Below are positions 38,384-45,969 of a stretch of 64,000 bases of DNA, piece by piece. The stretch is from JBHGBM01 sp041946965. Lineage in GTDB: Bacteria; Acidobacteriota; Terriglobia; Bryobacterales; Bryobacteraceae. Each line of letters begins with the position of its first letter. The stretch's first letter is position 1. Below the pieces are notes generated by a model. It did not search any database. It was not told where the DNA came from and saw nothing but the letters and a program-made list of their open reading frames with translations. The position numbers and the translations under genes are program-made. The stretch covers positions 1 through 64,000 of the forward strand of contig JBHGBM010000014.1 in NCBI GenBank assembly GCA_041946965.1, given 5' to 3'.

Positions 38384-40162
38384 ATGACCCTGCGCGCCCT
38401 TGCGCTGTGCCTGCTGCTTGCCGGGCCGTTGTTGCCCCAGGCGGCACGCCGCTCTGCCACCACGCGGCCCGTGCTCCGCGGCCGCGAATACGCGGTCTCC
38501 TCCATGAAGCCCGAAGCCACGCAGGTGGCCGAGCGCATCCTGCGCGCGGGCGGCAACGCCTTTGACGCCGCCGTGGCCGGACAGGCGGTGCTCGGCCTGG
38601 TGGACGCCGCTAACAACGGAGTCGGGGCCGACGCCGTCCTGCTGGTCTACGACGCGGCAGGCAAGAAGCCGTTCTCGATCAACGCCGAAGGCACCGCGCC
38701 GCGCCTCGCCACCATCGAGTGGTTCCAGAAGAACCAGGGCGGCAAGATTCCCGTGAGCGACACGCTGCTCTCCGGCACCGTGCCCGGCGTGGTGGACGCA
38801 TGGTACACGCTGCTCGACCGCTGGGGCACCATGACGTTCGCGCAGGTGCTCGCACCCGCCATCGAAATGGCCGAACGCGGCTTCCCGCTGAACGACCGTC
38901 TCGCCGGCGCGCTCGCCGGATCGAAGAAGCTGCGCAAGTATCCTTCGAGCGCGCGGGTCTACTATCCCGGCGGCCGCACCTGGAAGGCGGGCGACATCGG
39001 CGCCAACCCCGACCTCGCCGCCACGCTGAAGAAACTGGTGGACGCGGAACGCGAAGCCGCGCCGCGGGGCCGCCGCGCCGCGCTCCGCGCCGCCCGCGAC
39101 CGCTTCTACAAGGGCGATATCGCGCGCGAAATGGCCCAGTTCTCCGAACAGAACGGCGGCTTGTTCCGCTATGAGGACTTCGCCGCTTTCACCGCGAAAG
39201 TCGAGGAGCCGGTGGCCTTCGAGTACCGCGGCTACCAGGTCCTGAAGAACCCCTCGGCCACGCAAGGCCCGGCCGAGCTGTTCGCGCTCAATATTCTGGA
39301 AACCTTCAATCTCCAAAAAATGGGCCACAATTCGCCGGAGTACATTCACGCCGGCGTCGAAGCCATCAAGCTCGCCTTCGCCGACCGCGACCAGTATCTG
39401 GGCGACATGGACTTCATCCAGATCCCGTACGCCGCGCTGCTCTCGAAGGAGTACGGGCGCGCCCGCGCCACCCTAATCGGCGAAAAGGCTTCGCTCGAGT
39501 TCCGCCCCGGCAAGCCCGCCGGCGTGACCATCGACCGTCCCCGCGACATCAACTTCGTCGACGAGAAGGGAGACGGCGGCGACACCAGTTATCTCACCGT
39601 CGTGGACAGCGCGCGCAACGTGGTCTCGTTCACTCCGAGCCTGCACACCGCCTTCGGAACCAACGTCGTGATGGGCCGCCTCGGCTTCAGCTTCAATTGC
39701 CGCGGCGACTACTACAATCTGAAGCCCGGCCACGCCAACGCGCTCGAACCGGGCAAGCGTCCGCGCAGCACGCTGCAATCCACGCTGGTCCTGCGCGACG
39801 GCCTTCCCGTGCTGGTGACGGGCAGCCCCGGCGGCGACGACCAGTGCATGCGCACCATGCAGACCTTCCTCAACATCGTCGAGTTCGGCATGAACGTGCA
39901 GCAGGCCATCGAAGCGCCGCGCTGGTCCACGCGCAGCTTCCCGCAGTCGTACTTCCCCCATACCATGTACCCGGGCGAGATGACCGTGGAAGACCGCATC
40001 CCCGAAGCGGTGCGCGCCGCGCTGAGATCCAAGGGCCACAACCTGAGGGTCGCGGGGCCGTGGTCGTTGGGCGCCAACGCCGCCATCGCCATCGACTGGA
40101 CGGGCGGCGTTCTCAGCGCGGGAGCGGATCCCCGCTGCGACGCCTACGCCCTGGCGTGGTAG
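38384..40162 (+). CDS. Gamma-glutamyltransferase/glutathione hydrolase
   Basis: The 592-aa protein has a signal peptide (MTLRALALCLLLAGPLLPQA) and the complete N-terminal-nucleophile hydrolase precursor. AERILRAGGNAFDAAVAGQAVLG and SGTVPGVVDAW mark the large subunit. The predicted autocleavage site and nucleophile is T401 in GGDTSYLTVVD, followed by GSPGGDDQ in the small subunit. It cleaves gamma-glutamyl bonds, for example of glutathione, in the periplasm. The 3' end overlaps a convergent membrane-protein gene by 50 bp. It is probably expressed alone. Confidence 0.93.
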   Translation: MTLRALALCLLLAGPLLPQAARRSATTRPVLRGREYAVSSMKPEATQVAERILRAGGNAFDAAVAGQAVLGLVDAANNGVGADAVLLVYDAAGKKPFSINAEGTAPRLATIEWFQKNQGGKIPVSDTLLSGTVPGVVDAWYTLLDRWGTMTFAQVLAPAIEMAERGFPLNDRLAGALAGSKKLRKYPSSARVYYPGGRTWKAGDIGANPDLAATLKKLVDAEREAAPRGRRAALRAARDRFYKGDIAREMAQFSEQNGGLFRYEDFAAFTAKVEEPVAFEYRGYQVLKNPSATQGPAELFALNILETFNLQKMGHNSPEYIHAGVEAIKLAFADRDQYLGDMDFIQIPYAALLSKEYGRARATLIGEKASLEFRPGKPAGVTIDRPRDINFVDEKGDGGDTSYLTVVDSARNVVSFTPSLHTAFGTNVVMGRLGFSFNCRGDYYNLKPGHANALEPGKRPRSTLQSTLVLRDGLPVLVTGSPGGDDQCMRTMQTFLNIVEFGMNVQQAIEAPRWSTRSFPQSYFPHTMYPGEMTVEDRIPEAVRAALRSKGHNLRVAGPWSLGANAAIAIDWTGGVLSAGADPRCDAYALAW

Positions 40163-40781
40163 GCGAGAGCAGCCGGAACGCAAGCGCCGTGAACGCCTCC
40201 GTTACCAGCAGGTACCACGGCCACGGCCCGAACCAGTCCAGCATGGAAGCGCTCACGGGTTTGCGGCACAGGTACATGTAGTTGGTGTGGAAAAAGGCGT
40301 TGAACGTCCCCACCATCGCGGCCCACGCGTTCACCCACAGCAGCGCGCGCCACCAACTCCCCGGGCGCGGGCGCATCAGCCCCGACCACCGCAGCATCAG
40401 CACGCCCGCGATCACTCCCCCGTGCGCGAGGAAGAAATATACCGTTGGATACGACGGACACGGCGCCCACAGGTCCGGCGTCAGCACCGCCATGCCGGAG
40501 CCGAGCAGCGCCGTGTACCAGGCGAACTCGAAGCACGCGGGCGAAAGGCGCAGCAGCGCAACCACCGTGACCCACAGGGCGGCGTCGCAGAGTTGCAGCG
40601 GCAGTCCCTCGGGAAACCGGTTGCCTTCCTGCGAGTAGCGGTACCCATACCATCCAAGTTCGTTGATCGCGAGAAACACGCCCAACGCCACGCGAGCGGC
40701 CCGCGGCGCGCGCGCCAGCAGCCACGCCGCCGCGGGGATCGCCGCCAGAATCGCGAGATGCGTAAAGCCGAACAGCCGCAA
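40113..40781 (-). CDS. YwaF/TMEM164-like (TIGR02206) integral membrane protein
   Basis: The 222-aa protein has about seven hydrophobic helices and the conserved pattern of the YwaF family: FTHLAILAAIPAAAWLL at the start, GLPLQLCDAALW in the middle and HTNYMYLCRKP...LDWFGPWPWYL near the end. Function in bacteria is unknown. The start is TTG, with TAGTAT 8 nt upstream and AAGAGG as possible ribosome-binding site. The last 50 bp are antisense to the gamma-glutamyltransferase gene. It is divergent from the gene at 40801 across only 19 bp. Confidence 0.82.
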   Translation of the reverse strand: MRLFGFTHLAILAAIPAAAWLLARAPRAARVALGVFLAINELGWYGYRYSQEGNRFPEGLPLQLCDAALWVTVVALLRLSPACFEFAWYTALLGSGMAVLTPDLWAPCPSYPTVYFFLAHGGVIAGVLMLRWSGLMRPRPGSWWRALLWVNAWAAMVGTFNAFFHTNYMYLCRKPVSASMLDWFGPWPWYLLVTEAFTALAFRLLSPTTPGRRRRSGDPLPR

Positions 40782-40788
40782 GCCTCTT

Positions 40789-40795
40789 TATACTA
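40789..40795. promoter_or_regulatory. Overlapping divergent -10 boxes
   Basis: In a 19-bp intergenic region, plus-strand TATACT (40789-40794) ends 6 nt before ATG 40801, and minus-strand TAGTAT (40795-40790) ends 8 nt before TTG 40781. The two boxes are almost the same bases read on opposite strands, so the two promoters should exclude each other. Confidence 0.45.
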
Positions 40796-40800
40796 CGGGG

Positions 40801-41334
40801 ATGGCGAAGCCGGAGGTTCTTCGCGCGGCGCCGCGCGGCATCCTGGACCGCATCGGCAAGTGCCGCGTTGCCCTAGTGGAAGAGGCGCCGTTCGCCTCGC
40901 AGTGGACCGAGACCGGCGAGGGCATCGAAGTCACGCTCGCCGCCGGCGACCCGCATGACACTGCGCTTGAACTCCTGCTCTGCATCGGGCAGGCGCTCTG
41001 GGAGCGCCTCACCCCCGCCGAAACCCGCGCCTGGCTGCGGGAGCTTGACGCGGAAATCCGCCACGGCGTCCCCGGAGAAATCGACGAATTTGCGCTCGAA
41101 GAAAAGCGCGTCCTGCTCGGGAGCCGCGCCGCGGCCCGCAGCTCCCGCGCGCTCCAGCGTTACGCCCGCGCCGCCTTCGCCGGCACCGTGGCGGAGTACA
41201 TCCACGCGCTCTGGCACGACGTTACGGTGCGCACCGGTCCCGATCACCTGCCCGCCGCGCAGTTGCGCCGCCGCTTTGAGACCCTCGCCCGCTGGTTCCC
41301 GCCCCCGCGCGGCCGCCGCCTGTTTCCGGAGTAA
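40801..41334 (+). CDS. Hypothetical protein, 177 aa
   Basis: The ATG at 40801 follows a TATACT box by 6 nt; a longer in-frame ORF runs upstream through the antisense of the YwaF gene and is rejected. The protein is soluble-looking, helical and charged: PHDTALELLLCIGQALWERLTPAETRAWLREL and AGTVAEYIHALWHDVTVRTGPDHL are the most structured parts. No signal peptide. I do not recognise the family. Downstream, 41335-41581 (247 bp) holds only a small CACCG/CGGTG hairpin at 41338-41350 and no gene I can support. Confidence 0.68.
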   Translation: MAKPEVLRAAPRGILDRIGKCRVALVEEAPFASQWTETGEGIEVTLAAGDPHDTALELLLCIGQALWERLTPAETRAWLRELDAEIRHGVPGEIDEFALEEKRVLLGSRAAARSSRALQRYARAAFAGTVAEYIHALWHDVTVRTGPDHLPAAQLRRRFETLARWFPPPRGRRLFPE

Positions 41335-41581
41335 TGCCACCGCTCCGGTGAAGACGCGGTTGTCTGTGGGCCTCTGGGGGGCGCAGCCTGGAGGCGTCGC
41401 GAGCTCGAAAATCAGCGGTATCGCCCGTTCCCGGACTATGCCCGGCAGTGCGTCGCCTGATCCGTGTTCGCGCGTTACAACTTCCTTACAAAGCCCCTAT
41501 CGAAACTTTGCACGGCAAGGGTGGGATGGTGACAACCCCAGGCGCGTTCCGCCGTATGTTCGGCAATGAAAGGTGCGCGGA

Positions 41582-42067
41582 ATGGGAACCAAATTCGGTT
41601 ATCTTGTCGCCCTGCTCTTGCCGGCCTTGGGACTGGCGCAAAACTGGAACGCGGCCCTGTACTTCGGGCCCGGGGCGCTGATCTCGAAATATGGGAACGG
41701 GCCGGCCCTCTATGGGGGAGTTGCGGTGGAACGGCGCGTGGCCGGGCGTTTTGGAATCGGTCTTGACGTCGGAGGCGCCGATACGGGCAAGACCAACTTC
41801 AATTACAGCGCCGCCATACTATCGTTTGGGGGAAGTTGTCATTTCCTTCCGGCCGCCGCTCGCAAACTGGATCCGTTCGCGGCCATCGGCGTCAGCGGCG
41901 TGACTTTGGAAGGCGCCCCGGCCCTGGTTTATTTCGGCGGAGGGCTGAACTACTGGCTCAAGCCCCGCTTCGGCCTGCGGGCGGAGGTCCGGGACCATGC
42001 CACGAGCGATAACGGCACGGCCCTGCATTATCTTGCCGCGCGCTTTGGCATCGTCTTTCGCTGGTGA
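41582..42067 (+). CDS. Small secreted beta-barrel-like (porin-type) protein
   Basis: The 161-aa protein starts at ATG 41582, with AAAGG 9 nt upstream; a GTG at 41573 is an in-frame alternative. A signal peptide (GTKFGYLVALLLPALGLAQ) precedes alternating Gly/aromatic strands: NAALYFGPGALIS, GIGLDVGGADTG, YFGGGLNYWL and a terminal FGIVFRW ending in Trp. This is the pattern of an eight-stranded OmpA/OmpW-like outer-membrane barrel, with about the right length. No function is assigned. Confidence 0.7.
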   Translation: MGTKFGYLVALLLPALGLAQNWNAALYFGPGALISKYGNGPALYGGVAVERRVAGRFGIGLDVGGADTGKTNFNYSAAILSFGGSCHFLPAAARKLDPFAAIGVSGVTLEGAPALVYFGGGLNYWLKPRFGLRAEVRDHATSDNGTALHYLAARFGIVFRW

Positions 42068-42079
42068 GGGGGGATAGGG

Positions 42080-42349
42080 TCAGGCGGCCTGGGCGCACTC
42101 GATCTGGCACTCGTACGCCGTTGCGCCGGCGGGCCACCGCACAGCGACTCTCTTTCCAGGCGCCAGGTGAACGTTCAACGAGGGGATGAAGACCGGGGCG
42201 GAGCCTCCGTTCGTGAGCCGCAGCGACGCGCGGCCCGATTCCCAGCAGACCCTGTGCTGAATTTTATGGTCCTCGCTGCCACTCCCGGCGGAGGCAAGCA
42301 AGGCCGCGACCCAAAGAGGCTGCTTGAAAACGGCGGAGTCCGTGGTCAT
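42080..42349 (-). CDS. Small hypothetical protein with possible signal peptide
   Basis: From ATG 42349 the protein is 89 aa: TTDSAVFKQPLWVAALLASAGSGSEDHK looks like a weak signal peptide, followed by a beta-rich part (HRVCWESGRASLRLTNGGSAPVFIPSLNVHLAPG, then ECQIECAQ) with three cysteines. An earlier start at 42388 would lie inside an inverted repeat. I do not recognise it. It is convergent with the barrel gene (12-bp gap). Coding status is uncertain. Confidence 0.4.
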   Translation of the reverse strand: MTTDSAVFKQPLWVAALLASAGSGSEDHKIQHRVCWESGRASLRLTNGGSAPVFIPSLNVHLAPGKRVAVRWPAGATAYECQIECAQAA

Positions 42350-42369
42350 GCCTGATAGGGCATGCGGGC

Positions 42370-42399
42370 CGCTAATTGATAGAGCCATTAGCGATTTTT
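42370..42399 (+). terminator. Intrinsic-terminator-like hairpin with T-tract
   Basis: CGCTAAT (42370-42376) and ATTAGCG (42387-42393) form a 7-bp stem with a 10-nt loop, followed by ATTTTT on the plus strand. It lies 300 bp after the barrel gene in the plus direction. The stem is AT-containing and unlike the GC-rich surroundings. Confidence 0.4.
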
Positions 42400-42449
42400 A
42401 GGGTACTGGGCGTACCATGGGACCTTATCACTTTGGATATGGAACCAGG

Positions 42450-44222
42450 CTACGGCAACACCGGCACCAGGTGGCGCCCCGTCCCCTTGGGTATTTCTAC
42501 CGTGCGCCTCTCCGGTGCGCTCCCGGAGGCCTGGCGGGTCTCGTCGGAGAGGTGCAGCACCCAGGTGGAGGTGTGATCGGCGAAGTACCGGCAATAGTGC
42601 CCGTCGTACTCCAAGGCGATGGCGCCGGAGCCTGCGTCGCGCTCCGCCCGGGCATGCAGGTATCCGGAGTACTCGTTGGCTGTCAGGTACCGGACGCCGG
42701 GGCCGAGGCTCGTCAGCAGGCGTTCGGCCGCCTTGATGTCAACCGAGACATCGCGGTCGTGGAAGACCAGGAATTGCGGGGCGTCAATGCTCCAGCGGAT
42801 GTCCGGCAGCCCCCGGTTGTGGGCCCAACTGGCGTTGTTGGCGATCTGCGTGATGGCGAGCGCCAGGTCACGCCCCAGGTACCAGGCGGCGTTGAAATGG
42901 CCGAGGCCGAACCCCATCTCCGCCGCCAGCCGCGCGCTGTGGTGGGGGTAGGATAGCGACTTCCCGCCGCCGCCGTTGATCACAAACAGCGGGACCACAC
43001 CGAAATCCCGGCGGATATACTCGAGGCCTCGCTCCATCAGGAACCGCTGCGTGATGGCGGGCACGTCATTGCCGCGGACCTGGTCGCCGAATTCCACGTC
43101 CCAGCCCAGGGTAGCCACTCCGTCCATGGGCGCATCCCAGAAAGGTCCAGGGGGGGAATCCAGGTCCGGAAGCATGTGGGTGTAGCCGTGACATTGAATC
43201 TCGAACACGCCCTCGCGCAACCCGGCGTCCAGACCCCGCTTGGCGGATACGTAATCGTGCAGGGTCCGGCCGTCGATTTCGTCGGTCACCTGCTGCGTCC
43301 AGGGGCTGGTGATGCGCCGGTTCTTGCGGTCCACATAGCCGGTGACCACGTCCTGCATAAGGACGGCGCGATGGCGCTTCAGGGGTTCGATGAGGCCCTC
43401 GCGAATCATCTTTTCATCGAGCGTCTTGTAGTGCCAGTAGGGGAGGTAGGTCCGGTCGGAGGTGCCGAAATCGTCCATAAAAAGAAGCACGCTCTTGGGG
43501 TACTCGGCGTAGAGAGCGTAGCCCTGCGCGTGGACCAGCGCGCGCTTGAACAGGTCGCGGACGATCTGCTGTCCCATTTGAACGCTCTGGCGGTCCGCGT
43601 CCAGCCAGACCGACCTGCCGCGCACGGTGAGGAACGGCAGGCGGCCGCGCCGCGCCAGCACGGTGGCGCTTTGCGCCTCCACGTTGGCGCCGGGACGGTA
43701 GCCGCCTTCCAGGGACGGGAACTCCTTACCTCTGCCTTCCATGCCGCGCGTAATGAAATGGCTGCCGGAGAAAGCCAACCCGTCCGGGAGGCGGTACTGG
43801 CTGCGGTACTGCAAACCTGCCAGGGCGGCGACCTCCGGGACGGCCACGGTATCGCCCAGCGCGACCAGGCCGGCGCCTTGATCGCGCACCAGGGAGGTGA
43901 GCAGCCTCAGGTCTTTACCTTTGGCGGCCTCCGCATCGGCGTCCCAAATAATGGCGCCGTAGCGAGGGCGGCCTTCGCGGTCGAGCAGGTAGTAACCGTC
44001 GAACCGCTGCTGGTCAAGCCGCAGGATATCGAACGGCAGGCCCCAGGACTTGAGTAATCCGACCACCACGGGAAACTCGCCGCCCGCTTCAATCAGCTTG
44101 CTGGACGGGTCCTTCCATTGATCGCCGATCACCAGCAGAAAGCGGTAGGGCAGCGGTCCGGCGGCCGGTGCACAAAGGGCGGCGGCGGCCAGAACGAAGA
44201 GGATACGCAGCAAACACGCCAT
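42450..44222 (-). CDS. Secreted polysaccharide-deacetylase-like protein
   Basis: The 590-aa protein has a clear signal peptide (MACLLRILFVLAAAALCAPA). Residues about 25-230 resemble the flavodoxin/GATase-like domain that often precedes such enzymes (FLLVIGDQWKDPSSKL, IWDADA). The central part has SVLLFMDDFGTSD and, about 100 residues later, CHGYTHM. These resemble the D-D and H-x3-H metal motifs of NodB/polysaccharide deacetylases and DUF2334 proteins. It may deacetylate an extracellular glycan; the assignment is moderate. An in-frame extension beyond 44222 is antisense to the divergent deacylase and rejected. TACAAT ends 8 nt before the ATG. Confidence 0.7.
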   Translation of the reverse strand: MACLLRILFVLAAAALCAPAAGPLPYRFLLVIGDQWKDPSSKLIEAGGEFPVVVGLLKSWGLPFDILRLDQQRFDGYYLLDREGRPRYGAIIWDADAEAAKGKDLRLLTSLVRDQGAGLVALGDTVAVPEVAALAGLQYRSQYRLPDGLAFSGSHFITRGMEGRGKEFPSLEGGYRPGANVEAQSATVLARRGRLPFLTVRGRSVWLDADRQSVQMGQQIVRDLFKRALVHAQGYALYAEYPKSVLLFMDDFGTSDRTYLPYWHYKTLDEKMIREGLIEPLKRHRAVLMQDVVTGYVDRKNRRITSPWTQQVTDEIDGRTLHDYVSAKRGLDAGLREGVFEIQCHGYTHMLPDLDSPPGPFWDAPMDGVATLGWDVEFGDQVRGNDVPAITQRFLMERGLEYIRRDFGVVPLFVINGGGGKSLSYPHHSARLAAEMGFGLGHFNAAWYLGRDLALAITQIANNASWAHNRGLPDIRWSIDAPQFLVFHDRDVSVDIKAAERLLTSLGPGVRYLTANEYSGYLHARAERDAGSGAIALEYDGHYCRYFADHTSTWVLHLSDETRQASGSAPERRTVEIPKGTGRHLVPVLP

Positions 44223-44230
44223 AGGGCGCA

Positions 44231-44268
44231 ATTGTATCAGTTCAGCAGGGCGGCGCGGCTGATAGAAT
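44231..44268. promoter_or_regulatory. Divergent promoters of deacetylase-like and D-aminoacylase genes
   Basis: Minus-strand TACAAT (44236-44231) ends 8 nt before ATG 44222. Plus-strand TAGAAT (44263-44268, in CTGATAGAATCG) ends 12 nt before ATG 44281. The same CTGATAGAATCG string occurs on the minus strand before the TonB receptor start at 21434. Confidence 0.45.
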
Positions 44269-44280
44269 CGGCTGCGTACC

Positions 44281-45921
44281 ATGAAAACCACCGCCTTGGC
44301 ACTGCTTCTTACAACCGCCGCGCTCGCCCAGAGTTTCGATGTGCTGATCCGCAACGGACGTATCGCGGACGGCACGGGCAACCCGGCTTTCACGGGTGAT
44401 GTCGGCGTTCGAGGCGGCAAGATCGCGGCGGTTGGACGGCTGGCGGCAGGCGCCACTGCGGCGCGAACCATCGACGCCGCCGGGCTGATCGTAGCCCCCG
44501 GCTTCATCGACGCGCACACCCACTCCGATTACACCATTCTGGCGGACGGCAACGCGGAGAGCATGGTGCGCCAGGGCGTCACCACCATGATCCTCGGCGA
44601 AGGCGAATCCGTCGCGCCGGTGGGAGGAAAGCAGGATCGCCGCGCCGAGGCCGTGGACTGGAAAGATTTCACCGGGTATTTCGACCGGGTGCTGCGCCAG
44701 GGAGTTTCCACCAACATCGGCACGTACGCCGGTTCGAGCCAGATTTGGACCTACGTACACGGCCCGCGCCCTGGGCCGCTCACGCCTGCGGAAATGCGGC
44801 AGGTTCGCGATCTGGTGCGGCAGGCGATGGAGCAAGGGGCTCTGGGCGTGGCCAGTTCGCTCAGCGGGCCGCCGGGCTCGTGGATCGACAGGGACGCGCT
44901 GGTTGCCATGTGCGAGGCGGCGTCGGAATACGGCGGCGTCTATTCCACCCACATGCGTACGGAGGGCCACGGCGTTTTCGAAGCCCTGGCGGAGGCGCTC
45001 GAGATCGGCCGGCGCGCGCGCCTGCCGGTGGAAATCATCCACCTGAAAATCGCCGAGCACGCGCTGTGGGGACGCATGCCGGAGCTGGCCGGGGCCATCG
45101 CGAAGGCGCGCGCCGCAGGCCAGGACGTGACCGCCAACGTGTATCCCTACCGCGCCGGGCAGAACAACCTCGCCAGTATCATTCCCCCGTGGGCGCACGA
45201 AGGCGGGACCGCCGCCATGATCGGGCGCCTCGCGGACCCGGCCCTGCGGCAGCGGCTGGAGAACGAAATCCGCAACGGGATTCCGGGCAGCGGCTGGTAC
45301 AACCACTACACTGCCACCGGCGGATGGGAAGGCATGCTGCTGGTGTCGCTCTCCAACCCGAAATACAAGCGGTTCGAGGGCAAGCGCATGGACGAAGTCA
45401 TTCGCGAGACCGGAAAGCCGCCCATCGACGTATTGTTCGAGCTGCTGCGCTCAAACGGCGGGTCCGTGCCGGCGGTCTACTTCCATCACTCCGAACAGGA
45501 CATGCAGTACGCGCTGCGGCAACCGTTCGTCTCCATCGGCTCCGACGGCGCCGCGGTCAAGACGGAAGGCCCGCTGGCGCGCGGCAACCCGCATCCGCGC
45601 TACTACGGCACGTTTCCGCGAGTGCTCGGCCGTTATGTGCGCGAAGAGGGGCTGTTATCCCTCGAGGATGCGGTCAGGAAGATGACCTCGGCCAACGCGG
45701 CGAAGATCCGCGTTTACGATCGCGGCCTGATCCGCCCCGGTTTTTGGGCCGACATCACCATCTTCGACGCGGCCCGCGTGATGGACCATGCGACTTTCGA
45801 AAAACCCCACCAGTATGCGACCGGCATCGAGTACGTGCTGGTGAACGGCAAGCTGGTGCTGGAGAAAGGCCGCCACACGGGCGCGCGGCCCGGCGCGATC
45901 GTCAAGCGGCGCCGCGATTGA
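44281..45921 (+). CDS. Secreted N-acyl-D-amino-acid deacylase family protein
   Basis: The 546-aa amidohydrolase has a signal peptide (MKTTALALLLTTAALAQ) and starts the usual small beta-sandwich at FDVLIRNGRIADGTGNP. The first metal motif is H79-T-H81-S-D in GFIDAHTHSDY. GVTTMILGEGESVAP follows, then metal His in STHMRTEG and IIHLKIAEH, and the catalytic Asp in SIGSDGAA. The C-terminal RPGFWADITIFD returns to the sandwich. It hydrolyses N-acyl-D-amino acids or related N-acyl compounds. It opens the long plus-strand block that ends at 62186. Confidence 0.88.
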   Translation: MKTTALALLLTTAALAQSFDVLIRNGRIADGTGNPAFTGDVGVRGGKIAAVGRLAAGATAARTIDAAGLIVAPGFIDAHTHSDYTILADGNAESMVRQGVTTMILGEGESVAPVGGKQDRRAEAVDWKDFTGYFDRVLRQGVSTNIGTYAGSSQIWTYVHGPRPGPLTPAEMRQVRDLVRQAMEQGALGVASSLSGPPGSWIDRDALVAMCEAASEYGGVYSTHMRTEGHGVFEALAEALEIGRRARLPVEIIHLKIAEHALWGRMPELAGAIAKARAAGQDVTANVYPYRAGQNNLASIIPPWAHEGGTAAMIGRLADPALRQRLENEIRNGIPGSGWYNHYTATGGWEGMLLVSLSNPKYKRFEGKRMDEVIRETGKPPIDVLFELLRSNGGSVPAVYFHHSEQDMQYALRQPFVSIGSDGAAVKTEGPLARGNPHPRYYGTFPRVLGRYVREEGLLSLEDAVRKMTSANAAKIRVYDRGLIRPGFWADITIFDAARVMDHATFEKPHQYATGIEYVLVNGKLVLEKGRHTGARPGAIVKRRRD

Positions 45922-45969
45922 CCCCGTGAGTCCTTTCAGTTAGCATTCTGCTTTAAATCGGATGTCGCA

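Noticed and set aside
41566..41766. 66-aa plus-strand ORF starting 5 nt after TATGTT
   Set aside because: Out of frame with the signal-peptide-bearing barrel gene and without structure; treated as shadow.
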